From an uncultured Collinsella sp. (lineage in GTDB: Bacteria > Actinomycetota > Coriobacteriia > Coriobacteriales > Coriobacteriaceae), in the NCBI GenBank assembly GCA_934675795.1, contig CAKURW010000001.1:1-64000 (forward strand): a DNA stretch of 64,000 nt, in the 5' to 3' direction. Below the pieces are notes generated by a model, which saw nothing but the letters and a program-made list of their open reading frames with translations, was not told where the DNA came from and ran no database searches. Shown here piece after piece: positions 16,710-25,200 of this stretch. How positions within the stretch are numbered: the first letter of the stretch is position 1; each line of letters starts with the position of its first letter. The position numbers and the translations under genes are program-made.

Positions 16710-17984
16710 ATGAATTCAATTGAACACGGTTATCTGCCACGGGTCGCGGACAAAGTGCTCGCCAGAAAACTTAAATCTTCTGGAGCTGTCCAAATCAAAG
16801 GGCCAAAATGGTGTGGTAAGACTGCAACGGCCGAACAAGCCGCCGCAAGCAGCATCTACATGCAAGACCCCGATAACGGCCCGAGCTACATCCAGCTTGC
16901 TGATTCGAAGCCTTCCCTTCTGCTCAAAGGGGACGAACCGCGCCTAATCGATGAATGGCAAATGGCTCCGCAGCTTTGGGATGCCGTAAGGTTTGCGATT
17001 GACCGTGGTCAAGGGCGAGGCAGATTTATCCTCACCGGTTCGGCAACACCTCGGCCAAGCGAAATGCCGGCACACTCTGGGGTCGGTCGTATAGCACGTA
17101 TAAACATGCGTCCGATGTCATTTTTTGAATCACGCGAGTCAACAGGATCGGTTTCGCTGGCAAGTCTGTTTGATGGAAACACCGATGTTGCCGATATGGT
17201 CAATTTCGATATTGAGCGTATCGCTTATTCGCTTTGCCGAGGAGGCTGGCCGGAAGCGGTCACCGAGCCAAACCATGGGGTTGCACTATCCATGGCCCCT
17301 GATTATATCTCGGAGCTGCTTGATTCCGATATCGAAGAGATTGATGGGTTGAGAAGAAATAAGACTTGGATGACCCAGATTATTCGAAGCTACGCTCGCA
17401 ATATCTCAACGGAGGCATCGCTCGCAACAATCGCCGCTGACATGCAAGGAGAACCTCCCTCGCGAAATACCGTCTCTGAATACGTCGACGCCTTGACCCG
17501 CGCCTGTGTTTTTGAAGATCTCGAGGCATGGGCGCCGCGGCTTCGCTCAAAAACCGCTGTACGAACGAGCCCAACGCGTCATTTCTGCGACCCGTCCCTT
17601 GCCGCTGCCGCCCTGGGAGCAACTCCTCAAAAGCTTCTCGAAGACTTCGAGACCTTTGGCCTTCTGTTTGAATCCATGTGCATTCGCGACCTGCGCACCT
17701 ATATGGATCAACTCGACGGCAAGGTATACCACTATCGAGATAAGACAGATCTTGAAGCCGATGCCGTACTCGTGCTGAATGACGGAAGGTATGCTCTGGT
17801 CGAGGTCAAACTGGGCTCAAAGCCCATAGACGCCGCGGCCGCCAATCTCAAGAAGCTTGCATCGAAAATCGATTCCACCCACCAAGGCGAAGCGTCCTTC
17901 TTACTCGTCCTAACTGGAACCGCAACTGCTTATCGACGGGAAGACGGCGTCATAGTCGCGCCGCTTGCTTCACTGGCGCCGTAG
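16710..17984 (+). CDS. AAA-family ATPase with C-terminal DUF4143 (nuclease-like) domain
   Basis: The 424-aa protein has an N-terminal AAA_14-type P-loop ATPase: Walker A GPKWCGKTAT (about 31-40), Walker B-like PRLIDEWQ, and arginine-bearing RFILTGSATPR. The C-terminal DUF4143 domain ends in LEADAVLVLNDGRYALVEVKLG, a D...EVK arrangement like PD-(D/E)XK nucleases. Members of this large family are common accessory genes of mostly unknown role. The ribosome-binding site is GGGAGGGCG. It is preceded by a TATAAT and three 23-bp repeats, and appears monocistronic. It is included in the island because of its lower GC content and position beside the XRE gene. Confidence 0.9.
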   Translation: MNSIEHGYLPRVADKVLARKLKSSGAVQIKGPKWCGKTATAEQAAASSIYMQDPDNGPSYIQLADSKPSLLLKGDEPRLIDEWQMAPQLWDAVRFAIDRGQGRGRFILTGSATPRPSEMPAHSGVGRIARINMRPMSFFESRESTGSVSLASLFDGNTDVADMVNFDIERIAYSLCRGGWPEAVTEPNHGVALSMAPDYISELLDSDIEEIDGLRRNKTWMTQIIRSYARNISTEASLATIAADMQGEPPSRNTVSEYVDALTRACVFEDLEAWAPRLRSKTAVRTSPTRHFCDPSLAAAALGATPQKLLEDFETFGLLFESMCIRDLRTYMDQLDGKVYHYRDKTDLEADAVLVLNDGRYALVEVKLGSKPIDAAAANLKKLASKIDSTHQGEASFLLVLTGTATAYRREDGVIVAPLASLAP

Positions 17985-18069
17985 GACAACTGGCATACAA
18001 CGCCGGGCATGGGAGCCCTCCGTAGTAGAATCTGAACCACTGGATTGCCCCAAACATAAGGAGATTCCC

Positions 18070-18318
18070 ATGCATGACGTTGGAATGAACATGAGCCAGC
18101 TTGCCATGAGCGTCAAGCAGGTCGATGACACCATCGAGCTCGCTCACGAGTGGAGCCATCAGCTGCTGCATGCGACCGAGAACTTTGACATGGAGCGTAT
18201 TGGCGCCAAGCTCGAGGCCGCCATGGCTGCGCTGCACGAGGCACACGATGCGCTCGAGGGCTACGAGGACGCCATCGAGGCCGACCATAACTCCGTCGGC
18301 TCCGTGAAGCTGGTGTAG
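18070..18318 (+). CDS. Small helical His-containing protein upstream of nikR
   Basis: The 82-aa protein is soluble and nearly all helical. Several histidines (positions 2, 24, 27, 31, 54, 57 and 72) could bind metal. I recognise no domain. ATG follows AAGGAGATTCCC, and the longer upstream frame lacks a site. Its TAG ends one base before the nikR GTG, so the two are co-transcribed and probably translationally coupled. The context suggests a role in nickel handling or hydrogenase maturation; this is inference from position only. Confidence 0.75.
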   Translation: MHDVGMNMSQLAMSVKQVDDTIELAHEWSHQLLHATENFDMERIGAKLEAAMAALHEAHDALEGYEDAIEADHNSVGSVKLV

Positions 18319-18319
18319 C

Positions 18320-18838
18320 GTGACCGAGCACGAGCACGAGCACGGCTGCGACCACAAGCACGAGCATCCGCACGGTCCGGCCGACCAGGCGAGCTGCCGT
18401 TGCGCCGGCTCCAGCTCCGAGCTGGTCCGCTTTTCGGTGACCGCGCCCGACGATTTGCTGCGCCGCTTTGACGAGCAGATCGCACGCCGCGGTGACGTGG
18501 CCAACCGCTCCGAGGCCGTACGCGACCTGATTCGCGCCTCGATCGCGAAGGAGCAGATGCGCACGCCCGACGAGCAGGTCATCGGTTCACTCACCATGAT
18601 CTATGACCACCATACCGGCGATCTGACGCGCCGCCTGGACGAGGTACAGCACGACTACACCGACGAGATCGTCTCAACCATGCATGTGCATCTGGATCAC
18701 CACAACTGCTTGGAGATTCTGGCGCTCAAGGGTCGCGGCGAGCGCGTCTACGAGCTGGCCGACCGCCTGCTGGGGCTGCGCGGCGTTAAGCACGGCGAGC
18801 TCACGTGTGCCGCCACCGGACAAAGCCTAGGACTGTAG
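18320..18838 (+). CDS. nikR: Nickel-responsive regulator NikR with His/Cys-rich N-terminal extension
   Basis: NikR is a tetrameric ribbon-helix-helix repressor that binds operators when loaded with Ni(II). Residues 1-30 are an unusual metal-rich tail with repeated EH/HEH and CxC. The RHH domain (about 34-75) contains RFSVTAPDDLLRRFDE and RSEAVRDLIR. The ACT-like C-terminal domain has the nickel site pattern: His in QHDYTDE, HVH in STMHVHLDHHNCLE, and Cys in NCLE, corresponding to the H76/H87/H89/C95 set of E. coli NikR. GTG starts one base after the previous stop. The following hyp genes make nickel-dependent hydrogenase control the likely job. Confidence 0.93.
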   Translation: MTEHEHEHGCDHKHEHPHGPADQASCRCAGSSSELVRFSVTAPDDLLRRFDEQIARRGDVANRSEAVRDLIRASIAKEQMRTPDEQVIGSLTMIYDHHTGDLTRRLDEVQHDYTDEIVSTMHVHLDHHNCLEILALKGRGERVYELADRLLGLRGVKHGELTCAATGQSLGL

Positions 18839-18856
18839 CGGGATTTCCCGCAGCGC

Positions 18857-18932
18857 ACCTGCCAAAAAGGGACAGGTTTGTTTTGGCAGGTTTAGATGTT
18901 TTACCTACCAAAATAAACCTGTCCCTTTTTGG
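18857..18932. repeat. Palindrome between nikR and hypF with two mutually exclusive hairpins
   Basis: Arms 18862-18891 and 18903-18932 form a 30-bp inverted repeat with two mismatches. The left arm also folds alone: ACCTGCCAAAA (18857-18867) pairs perfectly with TTTTGGCAGGT (18881-18891). It lies 24 bases before the hypF start. It may be a dispersed repeat or a leader structure controlling hypF. Confidence 0.8.
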
Positions 18933-18956
18933 TCGGTTTTGATGAGGGAGAGCCGC

Positions 18957-21635
18957 ATGCGGCATGTGCATATTCATGTGACGGGCATTGTGCAGGGCGT
19001 TGGCATGCGGCCGTTTGTGTATCGCGAGGCCATGGCGCATGGCATCTGCGGCTGGGTGCTCAACGCAGGCGACGGCGTGCATGTCGAGGCGCATGCCTCG
19101 GGTGCGGCCGTCGACGGCTTTGTCGCCGCGCTGTCGGAGCACGCACCCGCGGCTGCCCGCGTGGAGCGCGTCGACGTTGCGGATTTGGAGCCCGGCACTT
19201 GGGATGCTGCCAATGAACAGGGCTTTCGCATTGTGGCGTCACAGGACCAGACTGCGCATACGACGCTCGTCTCGCCCGATATCGCCACCTGCGACGACTG
19301 CCTGCGCGAACTGTTCGATCCCGCCGACCGACGCTATCACTACCCCTTTATCAACTGCACCAACTGCGGCCCGCGCTTTACCATCATCCGCTCGCTGCCT
19401 TATGACCGAGCGGCCACCTCTATGGATCGCTTTCCCATGTGCCCCGAATGCGCCGCGGAGTATGCCGACCCACTTGACCGGCGCTTTCATGCGCAGCCCG
19501 ATGCCTGCTTTGACTGCGGGCCGCATATTACCTGGCGCGAGGCGGCAGGCGGCATGGTGCTCGAGAGCTCAGAGGCGACGCCGGCTGTCGGCGACACGCG
19601 CGAGTCTAGCGACGCTATTATCGAGCGCTGTGTCGAGCTGCTCGAGGCCGGCGGCATTGTTGCCATCAAGGGCCTGGGCGGATTCCATCTGGCTTGCGAC
19701 GCCGCCAACGAGCAAGCAGTAGTCGAGCTGCGCCGTCACAAGCGCCGCAGCAACAAGCCGCTTGCCGTTATGGTGCGCGACCTTACCGATGCCGAGCGCC
19801 TGTGCCGTGTCAACGACGCCGAGCGCGACTTGCTGGCTGGCAGCATCCGCCCCATCGTGCTGCTGCGCCGGCGTGGTGTTGGCATGGGAGATTCCTTCGA
19901 TGCTCTCGCACTTGCGCCGTCCGTTGCGCACGATCTGCCCGAGCTCGGCGTCATGCTCCCCTATACCCCGCTTCAGCATCTGCTGCTTGCCGCGGCAGAA
20001 ACGCATGGCATGCACGCGCTGGTTATGACCAGCGGAAACTTGAGCGAAGAGCCCATCGAGACCGATGACGATCTTGCCTGGGAGCATCTCGTTGCCGCCG
20101 GCATCGCCGACGCGCTGCTCGGCAATGACCGCGCGATCCTCTCGCGCTACGACGACTCCGTGGTACGTGTGGTCGACGGGGTCGTTATGCCCGTGCGCCG
20201 CGCTCGCGGGTACGCCCCGCAGCCGTTGCCGCTGCCGGCACTCGTCAGCGCCGCGCCCTGCGTGCTCGCCTGCGGCCCGCAGCAAAAGGCCACGATCGCA
20301 CTCACGCGCGAAGACGCGAGCGGCAAGGCGGCCTGTTTTGTGTCGCAGCATATTGGAGACGTTGAGAACGGTGCGACCTTCGACGCCTGGAATGCGGCGC
20401 GTACACGCCTGGAAGACCTTTTTGACCTAGCGCCCGCCGCGCTGGCCTGTGACTTGCATCCCAGCTATCTATCGAGCCAGTGGGCCCGCGAGCAGGCGCG
20501 GGAACACGATCTGCCGCTTATCGAGGTTCAACATCATCATGCGCATATCGCGAGCGTGATAGCAGAAGCCATCGCTGCGGGCCAGCTTGCGCCTGACGCG
20601 CATGTGCTCGGCATCGCCTTTGATGGCACGGGCGCCGGCACCGACGGGACTATTTGGGGCGGCGAATTTCTTGTCGCCGGCCTCGCCGATTTTAAGCGCA
20701 CCGCGCACCTGCGTACCTGGGCACTTCCCGGTGGCGCCGCATCTGTGCGCGACGCCCGACGCAACGCCTTTGCCCTGCTCGGCGAACTCGGTCTGCTCGA
20801 ACGTCCGGGTGCCGCGGGGATCCTGGGCAGCCTCGATGAGCAGACGCGCAGTATCACGACCACGATGATCGAGCGGAACATCAACAGCCCACGAACGAGC
20901 AGTATGGGCCGTCTATTTGACGCCGCGGCGGCAATCTTGGGCATCTGTGGCACTGCAACCTACGAGGGCGAACCCGCCATCGAGCTCGAGGCCGCCGCTT
21001 GGCGCGCTCTTGACGGCGAAAACAGCCATTTCACCGGCAATCAGGCGGGTGTATCCGCATCCGCTTCAACATCGCTGGACAGTTTGTTCAGATACGTATT
21101 AACTACTGACCCCCTATCCGGCATTTTTGCCTCAGATTTGGCCAAAAAAGGCTCTCCAGACACCCTATTTGCGGCAAATATGGACGCTGGATACCCCAAA
21201 TCGACCCATTTGAGGTGTTCGCGGACGGCTTTTGCCACCCAGAGCCCATCACAAAAATACGTATCTGAACTAACTGTCCAGGCGGCCTCGGATAGCTCCC
21301 TCGTTCTGGACCAAAAACCACTTTTTGAGGCGCTTTTGAGTGGAATCGAGGCCGGTGTGCCGGCCGACAAGCTCGCACTCGACTTCCATATCGCCATTGC
21401 CCGCGCATCGGCCCGCATTGCATGCGCAATCTGCGCGCGGGTTGGCCTCGACACCGTCGCGCTCTCGGGCGGCGTGTTCATGAACCGCCTGTTACTGCAG
21501 CTCCTTACCCGCGAGCTCAAAGGCGCGGGGCTCACCGTCCTGCTCCCGCGCACCATACCCGTCAACGACGGCTGCATTGCCTACGGGCAGGCCGCTATCG
21601 CGCGTGCTCGTCTCGCACAGGCCGCATCGCACTAA
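18957..21635 (+). CDS. hypF: Carbamoyltransferase HypF (with in-frame inserted element)
   Basis: HypF makes the thiocarbamoyl group on HypE that becomes the cyanide ligands of [NiFe] hydrogenase. Domain order is acylphosphatase (1-90, VTGIVQGVGMRPFVYREA), zinc fingers (CDDC, CTNCGPRF, CPEC, CFDCGPHI), YrdC-like domain (IKGLGGFHLACDA, PLAVMVRD), and Kae1-like domain (EVQHHHAHIASV, GIAFDGTGAG, ALSGGVFMNRLL). At 892 aa it exceeds the usual 750 or so. Residues 707-775 are encoded by a 207-bp inverted-repeat insertion between conserved parts of the Kae1-like domain. ATG at 18957 has AGGGAG upstream; ATG/TTG at 18942/18939 are alternatives. Conserved motifs on both sides remain in frame, so it may still work. 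Confidence 0.94.
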   Translation: MRHVHIHVTGIVQGVGMRPFVYREAMAHGICGWVLNAGDGVHVEAHASGAAVDGFVAALSEHAPAAARVERVDVADLEPGTWDAANEQGFRIVASQDQTAHTTLVSPDIATCDDCLRELFDPADRRYHYPFINCTNCGPRFTIIRSLPYDRAATSMDRFPMCPECAAEYADPLDRRFHAQPDACFDCGPHITWREAAGGMVLESSEATPAVGDTRESSDAIIERCVELLEAGGIVAIKGLGGFHLACDAANEQAVVELRRHKRRSNKPLAVMVRDLTDAERLCRVNDAERDLLAGSIRPIVLLRRRGVGMGDSFDALALAPSVAHDLPELGVMLPYTPLQHLLLAAAETHGMHALVMTSGNLSEEPIETDDDLAWEHLVAAGIADALLGNDRAILSRYDDSVVRVVDGVVMPVRRARGYAPQPLPLPALVSAAPCVLACGPQQKATIALTREDASGKAACFVSQHIGDVENGATFDAWNAARTRLEDLFDLAPAALACDLHPSYLSSQWAREQAREHDLPLIEVQHHHAHIASVIAEAIAAGQLAPDAHVLGIAFDGTGAGTDGTIWGGEFLVAGLADFKRTAHLRTWALPGGAASVRDARRNAFALLGELGLLERPGAAGILGSLDEQTRSITTTMIERNINSPRTSSMGRLFDAAAAILGICGTATYEGEPAIELEAAAWRALDGENSHFTGNQAGVSASASTSLDSLFRYVLTTDPLSGIFASDLAKKGSPDTLFAANMDAGYPKSTHLRCSRTAFATQSPSQKYVSELTVQAASDSSLVLDQKPLFEALLSGIEAGVPADKLALDFHIAIARASARIACAICARVGLDTVALSGGVFMNRLLLQLLTRELKGAGLTVLLPRTIPVNDGCIAYGQAAIARARLAQAASH
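21075..21281. mobile_element. 207-bp MITE-like inverted-repeat element inserted in hypF
   Basis: 26-bp terminal inverted repeats (21075-21100 and 21256-21281) differ at one position and begin CTGGACAGTT. The element is exactly 69 codons, begins and ends on codon boundaries, and has no stop in the hypF frame. Its translated interior is unlike conserved HypF sequence and its base composition is more AT-rich than the flanks. No target-site duplication is obvious, and no transposase is encoded. Confidence 0.75.
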
Positions 21636-21802
21636 ACCGCCGGCCCATTTCGCCCGGCACCACCATCAACCGCCCACCCAACACGTCCGACGCCGGCCGT
21701 CACACAGGCGTAACGCGTTTGCTCGCTGCCCCCTTCGAGCGCTACCATCAAACGATGGTTTATTGAGCGCCTATCCAGCGCATACGGATAAAGGGGAACA
21801 AT

Positions 21803-22063
21803 ATGTGCCTTGCCGTTCCCGGTAAAGTAATCAAACGAGACGACAACCTTAAGGCAACTGTCGACATGATGGGCATCGAGCGCCCGGTATCGCTGCACCT
21901 GGTGCCGTCGGCGCAGGTGGGCGACTATGTTCTCGTGCATGCCGGCTTTGGCATCCAGATCGTCGACGAGCAGGAAGCGCAAGAAACGCTCGAGCTCGTT
22001 AATGCCATGACCGAACTGGCCGAAGAAGACCAACTGGCCAGCAACCCGGCCGAGGCATACTAG
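21803..22063 (+). CDS. hypC: Hydrogenase assembly chaperone HypC
   Basis: The 86-aa OB-fold protein starts with the invariant MCLAVPGKV; C2 is the residue that binds the iron centre and the hydrogenase large-subunit precursor. DYVLVHAGFGIQIVDEQEA near the C-terminus is typical. It partners HypD in delivering the Fe(CN)2CO unit. The start has an AAGGGG site. Its TAG overlaps the hypD GTG (TAGTG), so hypC and hypD are coupled. The 167-base gap after hypF holds no gene that I can see. Confidence 0.96.
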   Translation: MCLAVPGKVIKRDDNLKATVDMMGIERPVSLHLVPSAQVGDYVLVHAGFGIQIVDEQEAQETLELVNAMTELAEEDQLASNPAEAY

Positions 22064-23175
22064 TGGCGGCCGGACAGCCGGCGCGCTCCGGTATCGACTT
22101 TTCGGCATTTCGCGATTCCAAGCTGGCTCGCGAGCTCATCGAGCGCATTCATGAGCTTGTCGGCGATCGCACCATCAACCTTATGGAAGTCTGCGGCACG
22201 CACACCGTGAGCATCGGCCGCTATGGCTTTCGCTCCATTATGCCGGCCGGGCTCAAGCTGCTGAGCGGACCGGGCTGCCCCGTCTGCGTCACCGCCAACC
22301 GCGACATCGACCACGCAATCGCGCTCGCCAACATAGACGGCGCCATCATCACCACCTTTGGCGACATGATGCGCGTGCCCGGATCGTCCACCTCACTTTC
22401 TGCGCAAAAGGCGGCGGGGCGCGATATTCGCATTGTGTACTCCCCACTCGATGCACTCGATATCGCCGAACACAACCCCGATCGCCCGGTCATCTTTATG
22501 GGCGTCGGCTTTGAGACCACGACGCCCACCATCGCCGCCGCCATTTTGGAGGCCGATGCACGCGGACTCCAAAACTTCTCGGTCTATTGCGCCCACAAGA
22601 CCACGCCGCCGGCGCTATGCGCGATTGCCAACGATCCCGAGACCACCATCGACGGCTTTATCCTGCCGGGCCACGTCGCCACCATCACGGGCTTGGCGCC
22701 TTTTAGCTTTTTGGTCGACGAGTTCGATACCCCGGGCGTGGTCACGGGATTTGAACCGGTCGATATCCTGCAAGGCATCTGCATGCTGGTCCAGATGGTT
22801 GTCGAGGACAGGCCCGCGATCGACAACGCCTACCGCCGTGGCGTTAACGCAGACGGCAACCCCGTGGCGCGCCAGCTGGTCGAGCAGGTGTTTGAGCCAT
22901 GCGACACCACGTGGCGCGGACTGGGGCCGATTGCCAACTCGGGCCTTTCCATCCGCCCCGAGTTCTCGCGCTTTGATGCCCGCACTCGCTTTGACGTGCC
23001 CGTTGAGGCGACGGTCGAGCCGCGTGGGTGCCGCTGCGGCGACGTGCTGCGCGGGGCCATTACGCCGAGCAGCTGCCCGCTCTTTGGCCACGCTTGTACG
23101 CCCGAGCATCCCGTCGGCCCCTGCATGGTGAGCTCCGAGGGCAGCTGCGCAGCATACTACCGTTACCGAGTCTAG
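22063..23175 (+). CDS. hypD: Hydrogenase formation protein HypD
   Basis: HypD is the 4Fe-4S scaffold for building the Fe(CN)2CO moiety together with HypC and HypE. The 370-aa protein shows the family motifs MEVCGTHTVSI, LLSGPGCPVCVT, TTFGDMMRVPG, GFETTTPT, and FILPGHVATITG. The C-terminal cysteine-rich region (PRGCRCGDVLRG, CPLFGHAC, CTPEHPVGPCMVSSEGSC) binds the cluster. GTG overlaps the hypC stop by one base. Length is normal for the family. Confidence 0.97.
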   Translation: MAAGQPARSGIDFSAFRDSKLARELIERIHELVGDRTINLMEVCGTHTVSIGRYGFRSIMPAGLKLLSGPGCPVCVTANRDIDHAIALANIDGAIITTFGDMMRVPGSSTSLSAQKAAGRDIRIVYSPLDALDIAEHNPDRPVIFMGVGFETTTPTIAAAILEADARGLQNFSVYCAHKTTPPALCAIANDPETTIDGFILPGHVATITGLAPFSFLVDEFDTPGVVTGFEPVDILQGICMLVQMVVEDRPAIDNAYRRGVNADGNPVARQLVEQVFEPCDTTWRGLGPIANSGLSIRPEFSRFDARTRFDVPVEATVEPRGCRCGDVLRGAITPSSCPLFGHACTPEHPVGPCMVSSEGSCAAYYRYRV

Positions 23176-23223
23176 CCCGAACGCCCCCGCGCGCTGACAC
23201 CTCCCATGATTGGAGTTTTCGAT

Positions 23224-24258
23224 ATGTCCCATAGTATCTCCGATAGCGCTGTCTTGCTGGGCCACGGCTCTGGCGGCCAGATGATGAAACGCATCATCGA
23301 CGAGGTCTTTTTGGATGCCTTTGGGTCGCCCGAGCTGCTCGAGGGCAACGACGCCGGCGTCGCCGCACTGCCCGCGAGCGGGCGCATCGCCATGTCGACC
23401 GACAGCTTTGTAGTCTCGCCGCAGTTCTTCCCCGGTGGCAACATCGGCCGCCTTGCCGTGTGCGGAACCGTCAACGATGTCGCGACCTCGGGCGCCAACG
23501 TGCGCTACCTGTCGTGCGGCTTTATCCTCGAAGAGGGCTATCCCATGGATAAGCTCCACCAGATTGTGCAGACGATGGCCGAAACGGCGCGCGAGGCGGG
23601 CGTGTCCATAATCACGGGCGACACCAAGGTAGTCGAGCGTGGCGGCGCCGACGGCGTCTACATCAATACCGCCGGCGTGGGCGAGGTTCCCACGGGTGTG
23701 GCACTCAGCGGCGCCAACTGCCGCCCCGGCGATGTCATTCTGGTATCGGGTACACTGGGCGACCACGGCATCGCCATCATGAGCCAACGCGAGGGCTTGG
23801 CGTTTTCGAGCACGATCGAAAGCGATGCCGCACCGCTCAACCACCTGATTGCCGACGTTCTGGCCGCAGCACCCGACACACGCTGCTTCCGCGACCCCAC
23901 GCGCGGTGGCCTGGCATCCACGCTCAACGAGTTTGCCCAGGCCAGCGGCGTTGCCATGGAGATTGACGAGGACGCCGTACCCGTGCGCCCCGACGCGCAG
24001 GCCGCCTGCGAGATGCTCGGCTACGACGTGCTGCAGGTTGCCAACGAGGGCAAGATGGTCGCCGTGGTGCCAGCCGAGCAGGCCGACGCGGCGCTAGCAG
24101 CCATGCGTGCCGCCCGCTACGGCGAGAACGCCGCCATCATCGGTCGCGTGCTGCCGGTCGCCGAAGGTGCTCGTCCCGCCGTGCGTGTGCGCACCGGCTG
24201 GGGCTCGACGCGTATCCTCGACATGCTCGTGGGAGAGCAGCTGCCCAGGATCTGCTAG
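23224..24258 (+). CDS. hypE: Hydrogenase expression/formation protein HypE
   Basis: HypE is an ATP-dependent dehydratase that turns the carbamoylated C-terminal cysteine into a thiocyanate. It has the AIRS/PurM-like fold with N-terminal LLGHGSGGQMMKRII and ATP-site residues around MSTDSFVVSPQFFPGG and GTVNDVATSGA. The protein ends PRIC, the obligatory C-terminal cysteine. ATG at 23224 is preferred because TTGGAG lies 9 bases upstream; the 23206 ATG has no site. It ends the hypF-C-D-E run. hypA, hypB and hydrogenase structural genes are not in the window. Confidence 0.96.
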   Translation: MSHSISDSAVLLGHGSGGQMMKRIIDEVFLDAFGSPELLEGNDAGVAALPASGRIAMSTDSFVVSPQFFPGGNIGRLAVCGTVNDVATSGANVRYLSCGFILEEGYPMDKLHQIVQTMAETAREAGVSIITGDTKVVERGGADGVYINTAGVGEVPTGVALSGANCRPGDVILVSGTLGDHGIAIMSQREGLAFSSTIESDAAPLNHLIADVLAAAPDTRCFRDPTRGGLASTLNEFAQASGVAMEIDEDAVPVRPDAQAACEMLGYDVLQVANEGKMVAVVPAEQADAALAAMRAARYGENAAIIGRVLPVAEGARPAVRVRTGWGSTRILDMLVGEQLPRIC

Positions 24259-24383
24259 CGGCAAAGGCTTGCGCTGGCGCGATGCGCCCCGATGCCGTTA
24301 AAGATGTTCAGATTCCAGGCACGCCCGACGCGCAAGCCCAGTATCATGGGGTGCGCTTTACAACTCAAACGGCAGGAGCACCC

Positions 24384-25052
24384 ATGACAGCTGCTTATTC
24401 CCATGTGATCTTTGATCTGGACGGCACCATCCTCAATACGCTCGAGGACCTGGCGACAGCCGGCAACCATACCTGCGAGCTGCACGGCTGGCCCACGTTT
24501 GCCGTGGACGAGTACCGCTACAAGGTGGGAAACGGCATGCTCAAGCTGGTCGAGCGCTTTATGCCCGCCGAGTACGCGGGCGACGGCCGCATGTTTGAGC
24601 AGACGCTCGCCGAGTTTAGGGCTTATTACGGCGAGCACAAGGAGGACCACACCGCCCCCTATGCCGGCACGGTCGAGATGCTCGACCGTCTGCGCGCCGC
24701 GGGCGTTGAGCTTGCCGTGCTCACCAACAAGGACCATATTTCGGCGGCTCCGCTTATCGAAAAGTACTTTGGCCCCGATCGTTTTGCGCTGGTGCAGGGT
24801 CGTGTCGACGCGTTTCCACCCAAGCCCGAGGCTCCCGTCACGCTGCATGTAATGGAGGAGCTGGGCGCCGACCCGGCGACCACGCTCTACGTTGGCGATT
24901 CGAATGTCGATGTTCTGACCGGCCACAATGCCGGCCTTAAGAGCGCCGGCGTCAGCTGGGGCTTCCGCGGCCGCGCAGAGCTGGAGTCCGCCGGCGCCGA
25001 CTACGTGGTGGACACCCAGGACGAGCTCGCGGCGCTGATTCTGGGCGAGTAG
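24384..25052 (+). CDS. HAD-superfamily phosphatase, phosphoglycolate phosphatase-like
   Basis: The 222-aa hydrolase has motif I FDLDGTILNT (nucleophile Asp in DLDGT), a helical cap (about 16-85), motif II VLTNKD, motif III K in PPKPEAP, and motif IV YVGDSNVDV. This subfamily (Gph/PpaX-like) dephosphorylates small metabolites such as phosphoglycolate; the exact substrate cannot be told from sequence. ATG at 24384 follows GGCAGGAGCACCC; the longer upstream frame is in non-coding sequence. It appears monocistronic, with an inverted repeat 16 bases after its stop. Confidence 0.9.
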   Translation: MTAAYSHVIFDLDGTILNTLEDLATAGNHTCELHGWPTFAVDEYRYKVGNGMLKLVERFMPAEYAGDGRMFEQTLAEFRAYYGEHKEDHTAPYAGTVEMLDRLRAAGVELAVLTNKDHISAAPLIEKYFGPDRFALVQGRVDAFPPKPEAPVTLHVMEELGADPATTLYVGDSNVDVLTGHNAGLKSAGVSWGFRGRAELESAGADYVVDTQDELAALILGE

Positions 25053-25068
25053 CGAGCCGCCCACCAAT

Positions 25069-25136
25069 AAGTTGCGGTGAAATAGGGACTGATTGCCGGC
25101 CTACTGCCCCCAACAGTCCCTATTTCACCGCAACTT
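25069..25136. repeat. Palindromic repeat family A, copy 1
   Basis: A perfect 22-bp inverted repeat (25069-25090 and 25115-25136) begins AAGTTGCGGTGAAATAGG. It lies just after the phosphatase gene and may end its transcript. Three more copies are at 33331, 43847 and 50629. A fragment related to the palindrome at 62649 follows at about 25150-25185 (AAAAGAGCCCCGTCCCAAAT). Confidence 0.85.
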
Positions 25137-25200
25137 AGATGGGCACGGGGTAGCTAAAAGAGCCCCGTCCCAAATTAGCTGCCCCTCAACAATGGCAACA

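Noticed and set aside
22615-23844. 409-codon minus-strand frame opposite hypD/hypE
   Set aside because: Antisense to two highly conserved genes and without recognisable domains.
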